DNA of 64,000 nucleotides from Tenodera sinensis (GCA_030765045.1 CM060964.1:317012128-317076127), one strand, 5' to 3'; positions 36,501-49,029 are shown, counted from the stretch's first letter. A program made the numbers and translations. The notes: a model not told the origin generated them from the sequence alone.

Positions 36501-37428
36501 GGAAACAGTTATTTTAAACAATAAAATATGGATAAGTCAGATGTTAGAGGATTTAATACTGCAACAGTTACGATTTCTCGTGGGAAGATTGAGAAACAGT
36601 TAATACTACGTACGTTCTCAAACTCTCGGTAACTCGCACTAAATTGTTCATCATTAATAGCTATTAAATTTGCTACTCAACTTAACTTGTATTGTTCCTC
36701 ATATCCACCCACGCATATACAGAGATAAATGTATCAGTTCACCACTGGAACAGCGGGCAGCAGATATATTGAAGACCGGGATGTCGCAGACATCATGGTC
36801 TAGAACATTGTAGTAAGTGCAAACCCCAGACACTAAATAGGGGTTGCCATTTGTTTTAAAAATGCTCGGAAATGTAAAATTTAATAGTTTCAAAGAAACA
36901 TATTACAAAAGGGAAACAGTCATTATTGCACAGGATGTGACTCGTTTTTTTATTCTGAAACGTAGTTTCATTATTTAGTTGCATGAGCTGTTTCATTTGT
37001 TTCACACAAAAGTTTGGTTGCTATGGCAATTGATCTCTCTTCGCTTTATTACTTTTTATGGGGATGTTTGAATAGCTATTGTCCAAGTTATAATGCTCCA
37101 CAAAGGACGTCAAACATGTACATGGGCTTTATTTCTAATGTCATTCACAACTACTATTCCTAGAATCTATAAAAATAAATAATAGAATAGCAACTCTACT
37201 TGGGTCCTGATTCACTCAGCGTGCTCTGCAGTGGTAATATGGCCATGTTTCCCCTTCTTACATTATAATTTCCCCATTAAAGAATGCACCTAAAAGGCGT
37301 ATTCCGGTGGACTCTAGGCATTCCAAGTTAACACTAACATTATCAAAGGGGTTGGGGCTTGATACCCACCTTCTGTAGTTTTTTAAATTCTGTCTTTTAA
37401 TATTTTGATTAGAGGCATGGCGCTAATA
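36501..37428. other. stretch with no recognised gene
   Basis: AT-rich sequence with no frame over 65 codons and no repeat ends I recognise. Confidence 0.5.
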
Positions 37429-37444
37429 GTTATTGTCAATCTCT

Positions 37445-37710
37445 CTCTTTTTTTTTTTTTTTTTTTTTAATTAACGTCCTCCAACACTGTGTCATATCGG
37501 ACGAATGAATGAAATGAAACGGGTGAAATGATGCTCAAATGAGCCCGAGGTCCATGGAGCTTTAAGTTACCCGACATTCGTCTTCTCAGGGTAGGGAAAA
37601 CCTCGGAAAAAAACCTTACCCGGATAACTTTCCCTAAGCTAGATTCGAACTCGCGCCCTTTTGAACGTGAGGCAGACATGCTAACAAACACGCTACCGAA
37701 GCGGGCCTTT
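37445..37710 (-). repeat. SINE-C copy with 16-bp target duplication
   Basis: Flanks are gttattgtcaatctct (37429-37444) and gttgttgtcaatctct (37711-37726), identical but for one base. The minus-strand head contains gcgagttcgaatct (B-box) and the tail reads as 21 T at 37448-37468 on the plus strand. It aligns through its length with 2076-2345. Confidence 0.9.
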
Positions 37711-37768
37711 GTTGTTGTCAATCTCTGTTTCTACTACTGAATTGCATAATTGTTTCAAAGTTTTGACA

Positions 37769-38190
37769 ATGAAATATCAAGGTGGTAATAAAATGCTGCT
37801 CCGTCGATATAATATGATTCATGTAAAAAAAGTAAATAGGAATAGTTAAACGATGTTAAATATTACCTTTATAGGCATGACAAGATATAATACCCAATTT
37901 TAAAATAAATTTCTTTTGTAAATTGCTGAGCCATTTTGTTAGCAGTGGTGGTCACCTCCGTTGGTGGTATAATTTCTATAATAAGGATTGTCATATATGC
38001 GATTCATGTACAAAACTAAAAAAGTAACACTTAAACAGTGATAAATATTACCTCTATCAATATGACAAAACATAGTACCCAATTTTAAAATAAATTTGTT
38101 TTAAAAATTGCTCCAATATTTTGTTACTAGTGGTACTCACAAAGTACCCACGCTATGTAGTGTAAGTTCTGGAATAAGACTTGGTAATGC
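37769..38190 (+). repeat. diverged tandem duplication, unit about 185 bp
   Basis: Two adjacent units (about 37806-37990 and 37991-38185) share acccaattttaaaataaatt, ttgttagc/ttgttact, ttcatgta and other blocks, with many substitutions. A partial third unit seems to lie at 37769-37805 (ggtggtaataaaatgctg). This is an old local duplication, unlike the very young array at 19.7-29.0 kb. Confidence 0.7.
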
Positions 38191-39159
38191 TAAAGTTAGC
38201 ACAGCTATTCTGTGCAGCTGTAGTAACGCATTTGCCACATCATATTTCAGTTATTTTACCACGTTTAAGGCAGGACCAAGCTTAATAGCTTTACCACAGT
38301 AAAATAAAAACAAACCATTCTTCTGATATTGCACCATTTACCTCCAACTTTTCTTATTGGCATTGCACTGTAAGTATGGTAAATAATTGGTATTTAATCT
38401 TGAAAACCATTGATTATAATTTGGGTTAAAGAGCAACAAAGCAAAGATGCTACGACAAATCGTAGCACAAAACTGTCAAAATAACTGAATAAGACGTTTG
38501 AATTTTATGTGCATTTATTTATTTACACTCAACTAAATACTATTAAACTAAAATTGCTATTATGCTTCAGGGCAATTAAGAAAATGACAGTTACATTTCA
38601 GCAAGCATAACCTGTCTCACTACAATCATGATTAATGCTAGAATTTGTATGCAATATCAACATGTACATATTTATGTAATAATATTAGTTAAAATATGTA
38701 CTATTACACACAAGGTTTTGAAATATGCAATATTACATTTATTTAATGTTTATATAAATTATGTGTTAAACATTAAATTATTTGTAGATTATTATTTTAT
38801 TAATTATATTGTTACAAAATAAAGTGTCGTAAATTAATTAATTAAGCATGTCCATATTATAGCAAACTTACATAAATTCCATTATTATGATACAATTATT
38901 TAAATTTTCATAGTCACTGTTAGGTACCTGCCTCCCGCAAATAACTTGCTTCGTTAACCTCACACGCTAAATAACACAAGAAAACTGAGCATGTTTTCAG
39001 TTGTAACGGAATAGGCAGGCTGACAACAATTGAAATGGTAATATAAGTCAATCATTTCTTCTTCGTTGAAATAAGGGATGCCAACTAATCACTACATTCT
39101 GAAAATCATATTAACGCACAATTAGCTGTTCGTTAAATCGTGTTTTTATTTTTTTTATT
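38191..39159. other. stretch with no recognised gene
   Basis: Very AT-rich, with several attta words and one 64-codon frame of no recognisable kind. Confidence 0.5.
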
Positions 39160-39284
<125 letters not shown>

Positions 39285-39304
39285 GTTTTTATTATTATTA
39301 TTAT

Positions 39305-40252
39305 TTTTTTTGGTGAAGAAGTCACTGATTTTAGAGGTTGATGCAAGAACAGCAGAAGAAGCCAATTTATGTTTGTTTGATTTCTCATGCTGAACAATAT
39401 CCGAGTTTCCACCACGTGCAATCGAAAATGTCGTATTGCATATTTTACAGTGAACTTAATAATTAAGTTTTGTCTCTTCGAGGGAAGGATATTTTTCATT
39501 TATGTTGGAAGAGAAGGTGCATCATAATAGCTTAAGTTGACGCAAATAACAACACAACAGATCTACTTCCAACACTAGATACGCAAAAGTCCTCTGTTTT
39601 CGCTATTTGCAGAGCGCGCTAAACAATGACACAATGAGATAAGCGCCGACTCAGCATTTCTCACAACAGGAAATGGGAACAGTATGTAGTTAACCCTTGA
39701 ATGGTAATATCCGTCTCTCAGACGGATATCAAAATTGTCAAAGCATAGTGGGCACATGTTTGATCTAATATTTCAGCTATGCTGCAGTTGAGAGTTAAAC
39801 TTCGAATTGTGTGGACGTCACTGTATTAGTTACGCAATAGTATCGTTTTATGAGTATACACACGTATGCCACAGTGAAAACCTAAAGAAAATTTGCCTAG
39901 TGTATAAGACTATATGGCTTACACCTATTATAAGCCATCTTCAGTATAACTTAGGAAATAAAGTAAATTGGGGCGTAGATATTTCCTTTAAATGTGACAT
40001 GAGGTGACACCATATCCCTTACTATATTGAGGGAGTGTGTTTTTATCTCTTTGTATGATATAATCATTGTTAGAGAACTTAAGCATTGTCTTCCGCTGCT
40101 TTGTTTTTCTGTATCCCACCTGCTGAAAAAGAAGAATCACTGGGACAGGTAATGTTACCGAACAAACAAAAACAATACGAAAATAAACGAGGCGCGACGA
40201 AGTCTTGCCTAAGATGCTGCAGAAAATTAAATCCCCTTCCTACCTCACCAAC

Positions 40253-40254
<2 letters not shown>
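39305..40254. other. stretch with no recognised gene
   Basis: Mixed-composition DNA. Frames of 60-87 codons have no familiar motif; the longest runs into the GA microsatellite. Confidence 0.45.

Positions 40255-40328
<74 letters not shown>
40255..40328. repeat. (GA)n microsatellite
   Basis: A pure GA run of about 37 units. Confidence 0.95.
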
Positions 40329-40331
<3 letters not shown>

Positions 40332-40974
40332 TTTTGTAGAGAGTGCTAGATTATGTGAAGTTGAACATTTGAGTTAGCAACTGCTAGGAAATTTCCCCAA
40401 GGATCCGCACGCACATTGCTAACCAGGTGAGGCTTTGCTCGGCAGACGCGTTTTAATGTGCCACGTGCGTGAAAACAGGGCAACGAGAAGATATCAACAG
40501 ACACAAGAAATTGGGGTTTATATCACAGTTTGTCACTAGAGAACAGGATAATTTTGTTTGTGTGCAGGGTCTTATTCGAACCCGTTATTTCCTTCTGCGT
40601 GCTCGGCAGCCCAATGGCCCATGACTCGTATTAACAACTGGAAAAGGTGTTCCTTTTCATTAACCTCTTCTTCCGTCCCGTCCGTTCGAATTAAAAAGTA
40701 TAAACCATTCTTTTAAAAGTAATCTCATTTCGCGAAAACTCCTCGGGATACTTACATTTCCATCAATGCCGTAAATAACGCCCCTGCAGACCACGCGGCA
40801 AGACTCCCTGTTCTTTAGGAGATCTTTAATAGTTTTGTTAAATAGACATTTTATATTCAATTACACAATGGAAAATCACTAGGAAGAAACGCTGCAGCTC
40901 CTGATGACATACTGACAACAGAAGTGTACCATGTAAGCATTTTCTACCCTTTCTTGCTTAATGTGCTTTTTGTA
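40329..40974. other. stretch with no recognised gene
   Basis: No repeat ends, RNA gene or coding block recognised. Confidence 0.45.
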
Positions 40975-41212
40975 GTGTTTAACGCCCACCTTTTACTATA
41001 TATGGCACCACAGGTGGCGACACTGATGATACATGGAATGAAGATGGAGCACCGGTGGAATAAGGTGGCGGAGGATACTGGAGAACCCGGAGGAAACCCG
41101 CCCTAGCACCGCTTCGTCAACCACAAAGCACACATGCGGTTGCCTGGGATTGAACCCGGGCCGCTTTGGTGATAAGCGAATGACCTAACCACTCGGCTAA
41201 AGCGTGGCCGCT
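40975..41212 (-). repeat. SINE-D copy (tRNA-Leu/Ser-like head)
   Basis: On the minus strand this starts gcggccacgctttagccgag, has a B-box region cccgggttcaatccc, then a body complementary to atacatggaatgaagatgga. It matches the plus-strand copy at 50688-50972 through most of its length, including the 3' block ggcgttaaacac. The head is mutated near the anticodon region. No clear target duplication seen. Confidence 0.82.
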
Positions 41213-42050
41213 TAAAAGTGTGAAACAAGCTTACCGCCAAATGTGTATGCCCTCAAAAGCATTCACAATCATATAGACAAGTTCATTAAGATAGATGTAG
41301 ATAGATAAAATTATTACAAAAATTGCATTCTTTTTTTTTTTTTATTATTTTTGCTTTCATTAAAGATAGTTTACAGTAGTAACAAAGAGTTTGCCAATTG
41401 ACTTTCAGTTTCCTAAGCAATGCTTGTTCGCTTTTAGAAGACTTTGAACAAGATGGCGAAATGGGATTTTTTGAGGTCGCTTTGTTTTGAAGTGTTTACT
41501 TTTGAAACACCTCTGCAACAATGAAAATCAAAGTAAATCTTGAACTCAACTTTTCTACACTTTACATTATTTCATCTGTAAGTGACATTTTCTCCACTGT
41601 ATGTACAGTTACCAAATTTGGCACTTTGATAGAAAAGCTCCTACTGCATAATCCTGTGCAACAGAATTTCAATAAACATTTTAGTTAAACGTTGCTATGA
41701 TTTTACTCGAATGGATGTTCAAGAATTATGTCAAAGAATTATGTCAAAGTAACAATATATTATTTTTATTTAAAAATTATAATGCATAAATAAACATTCT
41801 GTTCCACAGGATTGTGTGTTGTATATTCAAGATAGCCCATAAAAAGTTTCAATGAAACATTTTAAATACTAGGTACTTTTTGAGAAATGCACCATATTGT
41901 TTTGTAGATAGAAAAAGGCATAATACAACTAAAAGACATTAAAAAATTCTGATAAATTACACAGTATGTAAACAACCATTAGTACTTATCGCACTAAATT
42001 TCAATTTTCTAAGTTAGAAAATGGAGTATAAATACTTTTACGAGGTGAAT
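41213..42050. other. unassigned AT-rich stretch with an inverted repeat
   Basis: An inverted pair of about 18 bp lies at 41661-41680 (aatcctgtgcaacagaat) and 41796-41815 (attctgttccacaggatt), with one mismatch. A short direct repeat tcaaagaattatg sits between them at about 41732-41750. This may be a small palindromic element. No gene is visible. Confidence 0.45.
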
Positions 42051-42175
42051 TATTACTCTCTCTACTACGTATAGTAAGTAGAGTAAGTATTCCACTCAAA
42101 AATTCGATGTCGAGATTTCACTGGATCCAAAAAAGCATTTTTAGAAAAAGGTCCGTGTGTGTGTCCGTGTGTGAT
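42051..42175 (+). repeat. family A terminal fragment
   Basis: It contains the terminal palindrome ctctactacgtatagtaagt, the phrase aattcgatgtcgagatttca, then gcatttttagaaaaaggtcc and a GT-rich end. This is the left arm of family A without the rest. It shows best that each family A terminus is itself a foldback (ctctactacgtatagtaagtagag spans the palindrome). Confidence 0.75.
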
Positions 42176-42398
42176 ACCTTCTGTATCTTTCACTCAGAGA
42201 AATCTTGTTTTTTTCCCATATATCCATGTTCTCGAGTTTTATTCCAGGTGGTCTACACCATCCGACTTTGGCAATAGTAGATATCCCTTCCTGCGTTAAA
42301 ACAGTTGCAGAACGCAACGGCGCAATTCCAGTCATAAAGGCGGCAGAGGCGTGTGCAAACTTATTTCTGTTTGTGGCTCACTTTTGTACTTGTGCGCG

Positions 42399-42399
<1 letters not shown>

Positions 42400-42430
<31 letters not shown>
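42400..42430. repeat. (GT)n microsatellite
   Basis: A GT run of about 15 units within a longer GT/GC-rich patch (42390-42480). Confidence 0.9.
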
Positions 42431-42432
<2 letters not shown>

Positions 42433-42519
42433 TGTGTACGTGTGTGCGAGCGAGCGCGTGCGTGTCTATGTGTGCATGTAGGAACAGAGGGGGTATACCT
42501 CGACCCACCGTGACCCCGA

Positions 42520-43005
42520 CATGGATCTTTTGCGGGCTATCACCCCTTCCCCCAGTCAGAAGGGATGGGGTGAAGTGAGACCGGAGCCTTTTCAGAGAGC
42601 GGAACCAGCGAAGCCCAGAGACGCACAGAAGTCCGTAATAGTTAGAGATATTGACACCTGGCGCACAATCGAAGTGTGGCCTCTACCCAGGGAGAGGACC
42701 ACGAGACGACCCTTGAGGCCCGGGCAGCTACTTCCAAAAGCGCCAGGAAAGGTTCAAGGGCGCAAGCAACTATGCCATCTGTGCGCATTCGCCGGAGCGT
42801 ACAGCGCTATCAACCAATCCTGAAAGATGAAAAGGGAGGGAAATGAGAAATGAAGGGAAAGGAGAAATGAAGGGAAAGGAATCCGTGGGTAAGAGATTAA
42901 TGCACCCCAGCAGTCGACAAAGCGACGTGGGGAAACCATGAAAAAACCCATGTCAGAGTGCGACCTTCCGAACGCGGGCCACGGACGTTACCACCTGAGC
43001 ACTTT
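42520..43005 (-). repeat. SINE-A copy, subfamily 1
   Basis: On the minus strand the head is at about 43005-42955 (plus strand cgaacgcgggccacggacgt). It is followed by the central block complementary to gcaccccagcagtcg and a GC-rich body with the word complementary to cagaagtccgtaatagttag. It is homologous to 19126-19678, though diverged. The 102- and 100-codon frames in it are chance. Confidence 0.65.
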
Positions 43006-43079
43006 TGGAATTTGAACCCACCTTCAAACTCGAATAGAGATCGAATCCAATTAGCACCAAGTAAGAGGCATTACTTACT

Positions 43080-43985
43080 CCACTTACTTGTTTTCCATCT
43101 AACAATTCGATGTGGACAATTCACCGGAAATGTTTTGATGCCCCCTAATTCCAAGAAAAATCAATTTTGCTTTCTCTACTGGTACGTATAGTAAGTGAAG
43201 TAGGTATTCTATTCCACTCAAAAATTCTATGCCCAGATAATATATATATTATCTGATAGTAATATATATTTTGAGACCCCTGAATCTATTATATTAATTT
43301 ATTTTAGATAAGGGTCCGTGTGTGGAGAACATAACTCAAGGAGTTACGAGTAACGAGAAGTCTGTTAAATACCAAACTTGGTACTTAAGTTTAGCATCTT
43401 TCAAAAACGCGACATAAAGATTTTCAAGAGAATACATCCACTTCAGACTACCGTTTACGTGGAACACTTTTAGACATACTTATACTTTTGTGAAATGGAA
43501 AGTCGTTATTCTTTTATTTATGCCTTGGACCTCCAAAGAGAATGGAATGTGAAAGTTATCACATAGCGACCAGCTCTTAAAGGAGTTGTGTATCGCTGAA
43601 GCCTACTGAATTTCCCCATTCCCATTGTGTCTATAAGGAAATGTGTAAGAAAACCAGGTTCAGAACAGTTTACCTCGATTAACATGAAGTACAAGAATAG
43701 ACATTTTAAAAATGATTTATACATGAGCAAGTAGAGAAAGTCATGTGAGTGCACACAAAAAGTTTTAGAAAAAGGTAAGTTCGTATGTAAATGTGTCTGT
43801 GTGTGTGTCGTAAACACATAACTGAAAAATGAACTTGATATTTAAGTTCTACAGCTCCCAAGGATGCAACATGTAGAGTTTAAAGAAAATCCATCAATTC
43901 CATTCCAGCCTTTTCATAGAAAATGGTTCGAAAATTTTATTTTGTCAAAATTACTTCTAATTTAAAATGTTATTTGAATGAATGC
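43080..43985 (+). repeat. family A fragments, partly tandem
   Basis: An end fragment at 43085-43165 (aattcgatgtggacaattca, accggaaatg) is followed at about 43172 by a new start (ctttctctactggtacgtat). That copy runs through the diverged core to gagaaagtcatgtgagtgca at 43735-43755. Immediately afterwards a second arm-like piece begins at ttttagaaaaaggtaag and runs to about 43985. A perfect AT-rich palindrome (agataatatatatattatct) lies at 43235-43254. Confidence 0.65.
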
Positions 43986-44008
43986 TTATTTCTCATCTCT
44001 CACAAGTA

Positions 44009-44243
44009 AAAAAAAAAAATTATTTTGTTCTTTAACGACGCTGTCAATTGCCAGGATCACATCAGCGTCGCCGGTGTGCCGGAATTTTGTCCCGCAGGAG
44101 TTCTTTAACATGCCAGTAAATCTACTGACATGGAGTTGTCGTTTTTAAGCACACTTAAAAACCATCGGTCTGGGCCGGATTTGAACCCGCGACCTTGGGT
44201 TCAGTAGGCCAGCGTCTAACCAACTGAGCCACCCAGACCGACA
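44009..44243 (-). repeat. SINE-B copy with perfect 12-bp target duplication
   Basis: Direct repeats ctctcacaagta lie at 43997-44008 and 44244-44255. The minus-strand head reads tcggtctgggtggctcagtt, then ggttagacgctgg, with the B-box cgggttcaaatccgg. The body word complementary to catcagcgtcgccggtgtgc is shared with 9739-9965. A short A-rich tail appears as the A run at 44009-44018 on the plus strand, followed by attattttgtt. Confidence 0.92.
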
Positions 44244-44255
44244 CTCTCACAAGTA

Positions 44256-44778
44256 CATAACTACCAGTAGCATAATTTATTCCCCTCTCTTGGAGTTGCT
44301 TATTTTAACACGTCCCCTGATAATTAATATTTCGTTTTATAAATAATGGGGAAGTGTATTCTTACTTTTAACTCTCATTCTGCCACCGACATGTTTTAAG
44401 CTATATTCTACCAATTCAAAACCTTGCTCAATGTTTTTATATGTTTAGTAATCATTCTATCGTCTACTATACTACTTTTGCTGTTCCTGAATTTAATTCT
44501 TTATAAAATATTTTAAACTTTTCTTCCCTCCATCTGTAAACGTGTACAAATCAATAGGATGCTACATATTCTTCCTTCCTATCAGTATTTACTTTTCCCA
44601 AAATTTTATCTGAGAGGGAGGTTACTGTATTTATGACCTTAAAGTCTAAAACCCACTTATCAATCTCCGGTAAGCATATTACATAGCCTACCACACTTAG
44701 ACCATTCTAATTTACAAATGTCTAATCCCCTTTAAATCTAACCCTTTACATCCATTGAAAATCATGAGGTAATTTTGC
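44256..44778. other. unassigned stretch, possibly LINE-related
   Basis: No clear motif. It adjoins the endonuclease fragment downstream and may be more of the same decayed element, but I cannot show that. Confidence 0.35.
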
Positions 44779-45080
44779 TCACAAAGGGTTGCTGAGCCTA
44801 AGCTGTTCTCCTATCCTAGCATTAAAATCCCCAACAATTATTATTATCCTCACTTCATCGTATTTAGTTCTAAGCTCCTCAATATTCGTGCTGACTTTCC
44901 TAAACATATTGGTGTCGTAGAATTCTGATGTAGTAGGTGGATTATAACTATAGCAACACAAATACAGTCACTTTTGCATAAAATCCACAGAGGGAAAGCC
45001 ATAGCAGTGATTTCTTCCACAATTCTTTTTCTTCTTTTACCTTCAAGCCCAGGTACTTCTACAAACAGCTCATTTTCCAA
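44779..45080 (-). pseudogene. LINE endonuclease-domain fragment
   Basis: Two overlapping minus-strand frames together follow the order of an AP-endonuclease domain of a non-LTR retrotransposon. Upstream is EVPGLEGKRRKR (45080 side). Then, after a frameshift, comes CCYSYNPPTTSEFYD, and finally EVRIIIIVGDFNARIGE. The last block, GDFNARIG, is the conserved core with the catalytic aspartate and asparagine. A stop follows shortly, and reverse-transcriptase sequence is not seen. Relation to the 5506 or 48585 pieces cannot be decided. Confidence 0.72.
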
Positions 45081-45589
45081 CTATGTTTCCACTTCCGTAA
45101 TCACATCACCACTACACACTTCAAGTAGGCCCTCAACATTCCATCGCTAACTCGAATCCCTATCCGAGACTTTTCTCCTAAAGTTAAACTGACCTAAGTT
45201 CGCCTGCTTTCTTGTAAACACAAGATCTCTCACTTCCGCAATAATACCTGATGGCGTTGAAATCACGCTTAAGGCTTCCTGTCTCCACACATCCAAACCA
45301 GCTATTGCACCCAAGGCTTCTCTTCGCGAATCTTCAATCAGCTATGCTGACGACTGCAAAGTTCTTTTCGGTGACGTCACTGTTTACCAGTTTCTGTCTC
45401 ATTCCTTCGCTAATCTGAAGATGACACTCGCTTCATCTTTGGTGACTTAGCTATCGGTTCTCTCTGCTGCTGAGTAAGCTTTCCAGCCACACGTGGTAGC
45501 TGGGACACTTCCGATGCAGTGCACTGCTGACGAACTTCCTGGTTCACTCCTCCGATCCATAAATCGGCTCCTTTTACGAATACAAAATG

Positions 45590-45850
45590 TTATTTACCCG
45601 CCCTGTCGCTGCGTCCTCCAGCCGCAGCCAACGCAACGAAGGACTGCAGTATTGAGGTGGCGAGAGTCAGCGCACCTAATCCTCCAATCGTAAGGCAACC
45701 ACTTGACCTTTTTGGGACGCTACCTTTCTATCAGTATAGTTGCTCAGTTGACATCACGAGGCTGAGTGCACTCCAAACCAGACCTCCCAGCGGGGAAAAA
45801 TCCTCACGCCGGTACCGAGGACCAAACCCGAAGCCCCGCGCCAGAGGTAG
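45590..45850 (-). repeat. SINE-E copy, degraded
   Basis: It matches 16501-16842 at gctgcgtcctccagccgcag, at gggacgctacctttctatca-like words and at cagacctcccagcgggg. The tRNA-like head (45800-45850) has lost its B-box consensus (accaaacccgaagcc on the plus strand) and the A-box is gone. Confidence 0.78.
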
Positions 45851-45884
45851 ATATTAACACTGTTTAAGATGTTTTCCTAATTAA

Positions 45885-46385
45885 TGAAATGTACATGTTG
45901 AATTTTCTTGGAGTAGTCTATGAAGTTCTCTTCATTCTAGATGACTTTTGCATAACTGGTAAACCGTAAACGATAGAAAAACTCTTACTACATAAAACAT
46001 GGACATCTCATTAAACACACGGTTTATGTCAAATGCGTTTTTTGAGTTAACTATTTCCGAGATATTCCTTGCTATTTTATTTTTAATACTTACACTTTGC
46101 TGAAATTTGAAGTCATTATTCGTCTTTTTTTTCCGTCTGGTCATACAAAGAAATTTAAATTTCAATGGAATGAGAAAGCGACCACCTCTTGCGAGATTTT
46201 ACTATCGCATAAGCCTACTGGTTGCCCCTGTCTCGTTGTACCTATATGAAAATTTTAAGTGAAACCGTTTCCACAAATGCTTATCTTGTTTAACATGAAG
46301 TAAGTACAAGAATGTGTTTTTGTAAGAGTATTTGTTGAAGGGTTAGAGTAAGTCACGTGATTGCACACCATATTTGTTTTCTAAG
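45885..46385 (+). repeat. family A core fragment
   Basis: Landmarks in order are ttgaattttct, gatgacttttgcataactgg, taaaccgtaaacgatag, ggtttatgtcaaatgcg, tatttccgagatattcct, the ctatcgcataagcctac block and agtcacgtgattgcac. It corresponds to 7825-8290 of the complete element; both terminal arms are absent. Confidence 0.7.
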
Positions 46386-48584
46386 GAGAAATGCAAAATG
46401 TCTGCATGTACGAGTATATTATAGTTAGTAACGAGTAATGTTTCATGCACTGGAAGTAATGAATATTGATCCATGTCGCAATAAGCTAGATAGTAAAGGA
46501 GACTATCGGTTTACGTGTCTATCGCCCGAGAGAAAGGATTAACGTTCATGATTCTGTATTCCCACAGGAATTGGCTTAGCAGCAGCCAAGCCATATACTG
46601 ACTGTGGCCGTTTTGTGTTAGCTTCCTTAATTAAATACACATACAGCAGACCTGTCAGCCAAGCTATTTATGACCAAATGAATTTGCATGAGCCCCAATG
46701 GGACTGTGAGATGTAGACTTATTGTTTGTTTAACCGAGCAGCGATCATCCTACCAAGAGAAAGTTGGAAAACTGAGCAATATTGCTCTGGCATTCATCTA
46801 GTGTGCCAGCCAATGAAACTCGGGCTTTTTTGAGGTTTCTCGTAGTGCTCAGGTAGATGTCGGATTATATATTTAGTTCCACGAATCAAAGTTCCAGACA
46901 CAAAAGAAAATCAATGGAAATATAATAAGTGGTACAGGAAGGCGACTGCGCAAGTAAGGCACTATATTGACTAGTTGGACAAAACAGTATTCCCATGATC
47001 ACGAAAGTCTACCTTCGGATTACACCAATAGCAGTACTACAGATGATGCAGAAAGGTGAATACGCAACTAAAGTCATTTATGTAGCATGTACTGAATCAC
47101 CAAGCATCAACATGAAACTTAAGTGGAGTTTTATTTGTAGACGCTCGTTAACTGCTATGGTTGTCAGAGTCCCATTGTATACTACTCGTAAACGACCAGT
47201 TAATTTTGTTCAGAGGCCTCTTTATCAGGTTTGAGGTTATTATAAGTGGCACAAATCTACGACACGGCAGCCATCACTACTTCTGTAAAGTGACTCCTCT
47301 TCAGTATTGCCCAAATACGAGCCTTGGCAGGCCTCCGGGCCTGGGTAAGATGGGACAGCATAACCTATACTCGGGCTCCCGTTCAGTTCGGTCGGGCCGA
47401 ACCTAAGCATTTAGGCCGTGCAGATCTCCACTGTCCAGATGGCTGGATGTATGGACTAAAAACGGGAAAGGAGAGAGTGAGACAAGGAGGAGCGAAGGAG
47501 GGAGGAACAGCGATTCTTCCTATTATCTCGTTTGATCTGTGTTTTCTCAAAATGTAGTCTTCTACTGGTACTATCCTCTTCAGGAGGACTGAACTGGGTA
47601 CTGAAAAGTAACACCCAATTAAACATCTTCATAATTACTTCTTTGTCTTTCTGTAAGTAAGGTTTCCCAATTGTTCGTAGTTACGTAATTGCGCCCCCAG
47701 CCTCTGTATCCGTCTCTTCCTAACCGTTCCTACAATTCACTTCATTTATTCTCCACAGAATATTTCCCAAATGAAATAAAGTCAACCCTAGGTTTAATCA
47801 GCTCAGTGGGGATTTCACCATCTCGTGTTTCTTTCTCCTATTTCTTTTCCCTAAGTACATCACAGTCAGAAATTCTTTGATACTTCTATTTGCCGCTGTA
47901 GGTATACTGTGTTGGTAGACAAGAGGCGACTAATCCTAGGCCCACAAGTCAACTAATGCTCCGCCAAGACATATTGAATGGCACGCCGATAGCTCAAGAT
48001 CCATTATGAAGCTACTTATCATTACAAACTCTTCCTCTTTCGAACCTCAAAAGAGTAGCAGAGATTTCTTCATAAAACCATTTTCCACTTCCGAGTATAA
48101 CATTCATAAAATATACTCTCCATCCTTGAAAATGGAAATAATAGAAATTTAAATCAACTGGTCTCCTGAAATTAAGATATCCCTTTAAGACACATGTGCA
48201 GATTTGTTTCCACACACATTTGCGAGCAACATTTTTCTGTCATGTATGTTATTAATAAATTATGATCAACTATTACAGGCCACTTTTACACATCTTGGTA
48301 ATCTGTTTCTATACACATAAAAGGTTACACCTAATATTGAAACATTGGTTAATTAAAAGCAAACTCAAAAATTGCATAAAAATTACCGGTCTTCAAACTT
48401 CATTAGGAAACATTTATTAAATAATACAATAAAGGTATTTGTATTATAATTGAATCTGTTTGCTTCTATTATAATTTTTAAAAAATTAATAAAATGAGTA
48501 ATGAAAACAATTGAATGGATTTTGAAGCATTATTCTCTATATTGGAGCACAGCTACACTAGTCTAAATTCTTTACTAATTATTA
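46386..48584. other. stretch with no recognised gene
   Basis: Several short frames (60-80 codons) without motifs. A GC-richer patch at about 47320-47500 may be a repeat body, but I found no partner in the window. Confidence 0.45.
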
Positions 48585-48800
48585 TTAAACCAGATTTACA
48601 ATGAATAAAGATTTTCCAGCAACCAAATTCACAGCATTTAAGAAATTTGATTTGACACATTTTTCCATTCCTTGGATCCATTCCTTGATTCCTTGGATCC
48701 ACGTAATAGGTGGTCTTCCCTTCTTCCTACTTCCCTGGGGTTCCCAATCCATGATTAGCTTTAGAAGACTTTCATCTTCCATTCTTCTAACAAACCTTTA
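48585..48800 (-). pseudogene. LINE ORF2 C-terminal fragment
   Basis: The minus-strand frame includes RMEDESLLKLIMDWEPQGSR, then KKGRPPITWIQGIKEWIQGM. The spacing of the W-E-P-Q-G and GRPxxxW blocks is that of the conserved tail of insect non-LTR polymerases. WIQGIKE/WIQGM suggests a short internal duplication (tccattccttgga occurs twice at 48663-48690). No longer frame remains. Confidence 0.65.
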
Positions 48801-49029
48801 CCATTTAAGCTGCTTCTTCTTGATAAAATATAAACTGAGTATTGGTTGTGCATTATTTATTTTATATGTGAATTTCTAACTTTATCTTTCCTGAGTGTCT
48901 CCAGTAGTCCACTTCCGCAGCAAGCAATTTTACTAACACTTTAGTAATCCTTTTTCATATTTTTATGCACATTAAAAATAGTTATTAATTAGACGGTTCT
49001 TCAAATAAATTCTATGAATTTAATGGGCC
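48801..49029. other. AT-rich spacer
   Basis: Nothing recognised between the LINE fragment and the SINE. Confidence 0.45.

Noticed and set aside
40085..40349. 87-codon frame ending in arginine-glutamate repeats
   Set aside because: The RE repeats are the GA microsatellite.
42205..42823. overlapping 75-102-codon frames
   Set aside because: They run through a GT microsatellite and a SINE-A body. GC-rich SINE bodies leave chance open frames.
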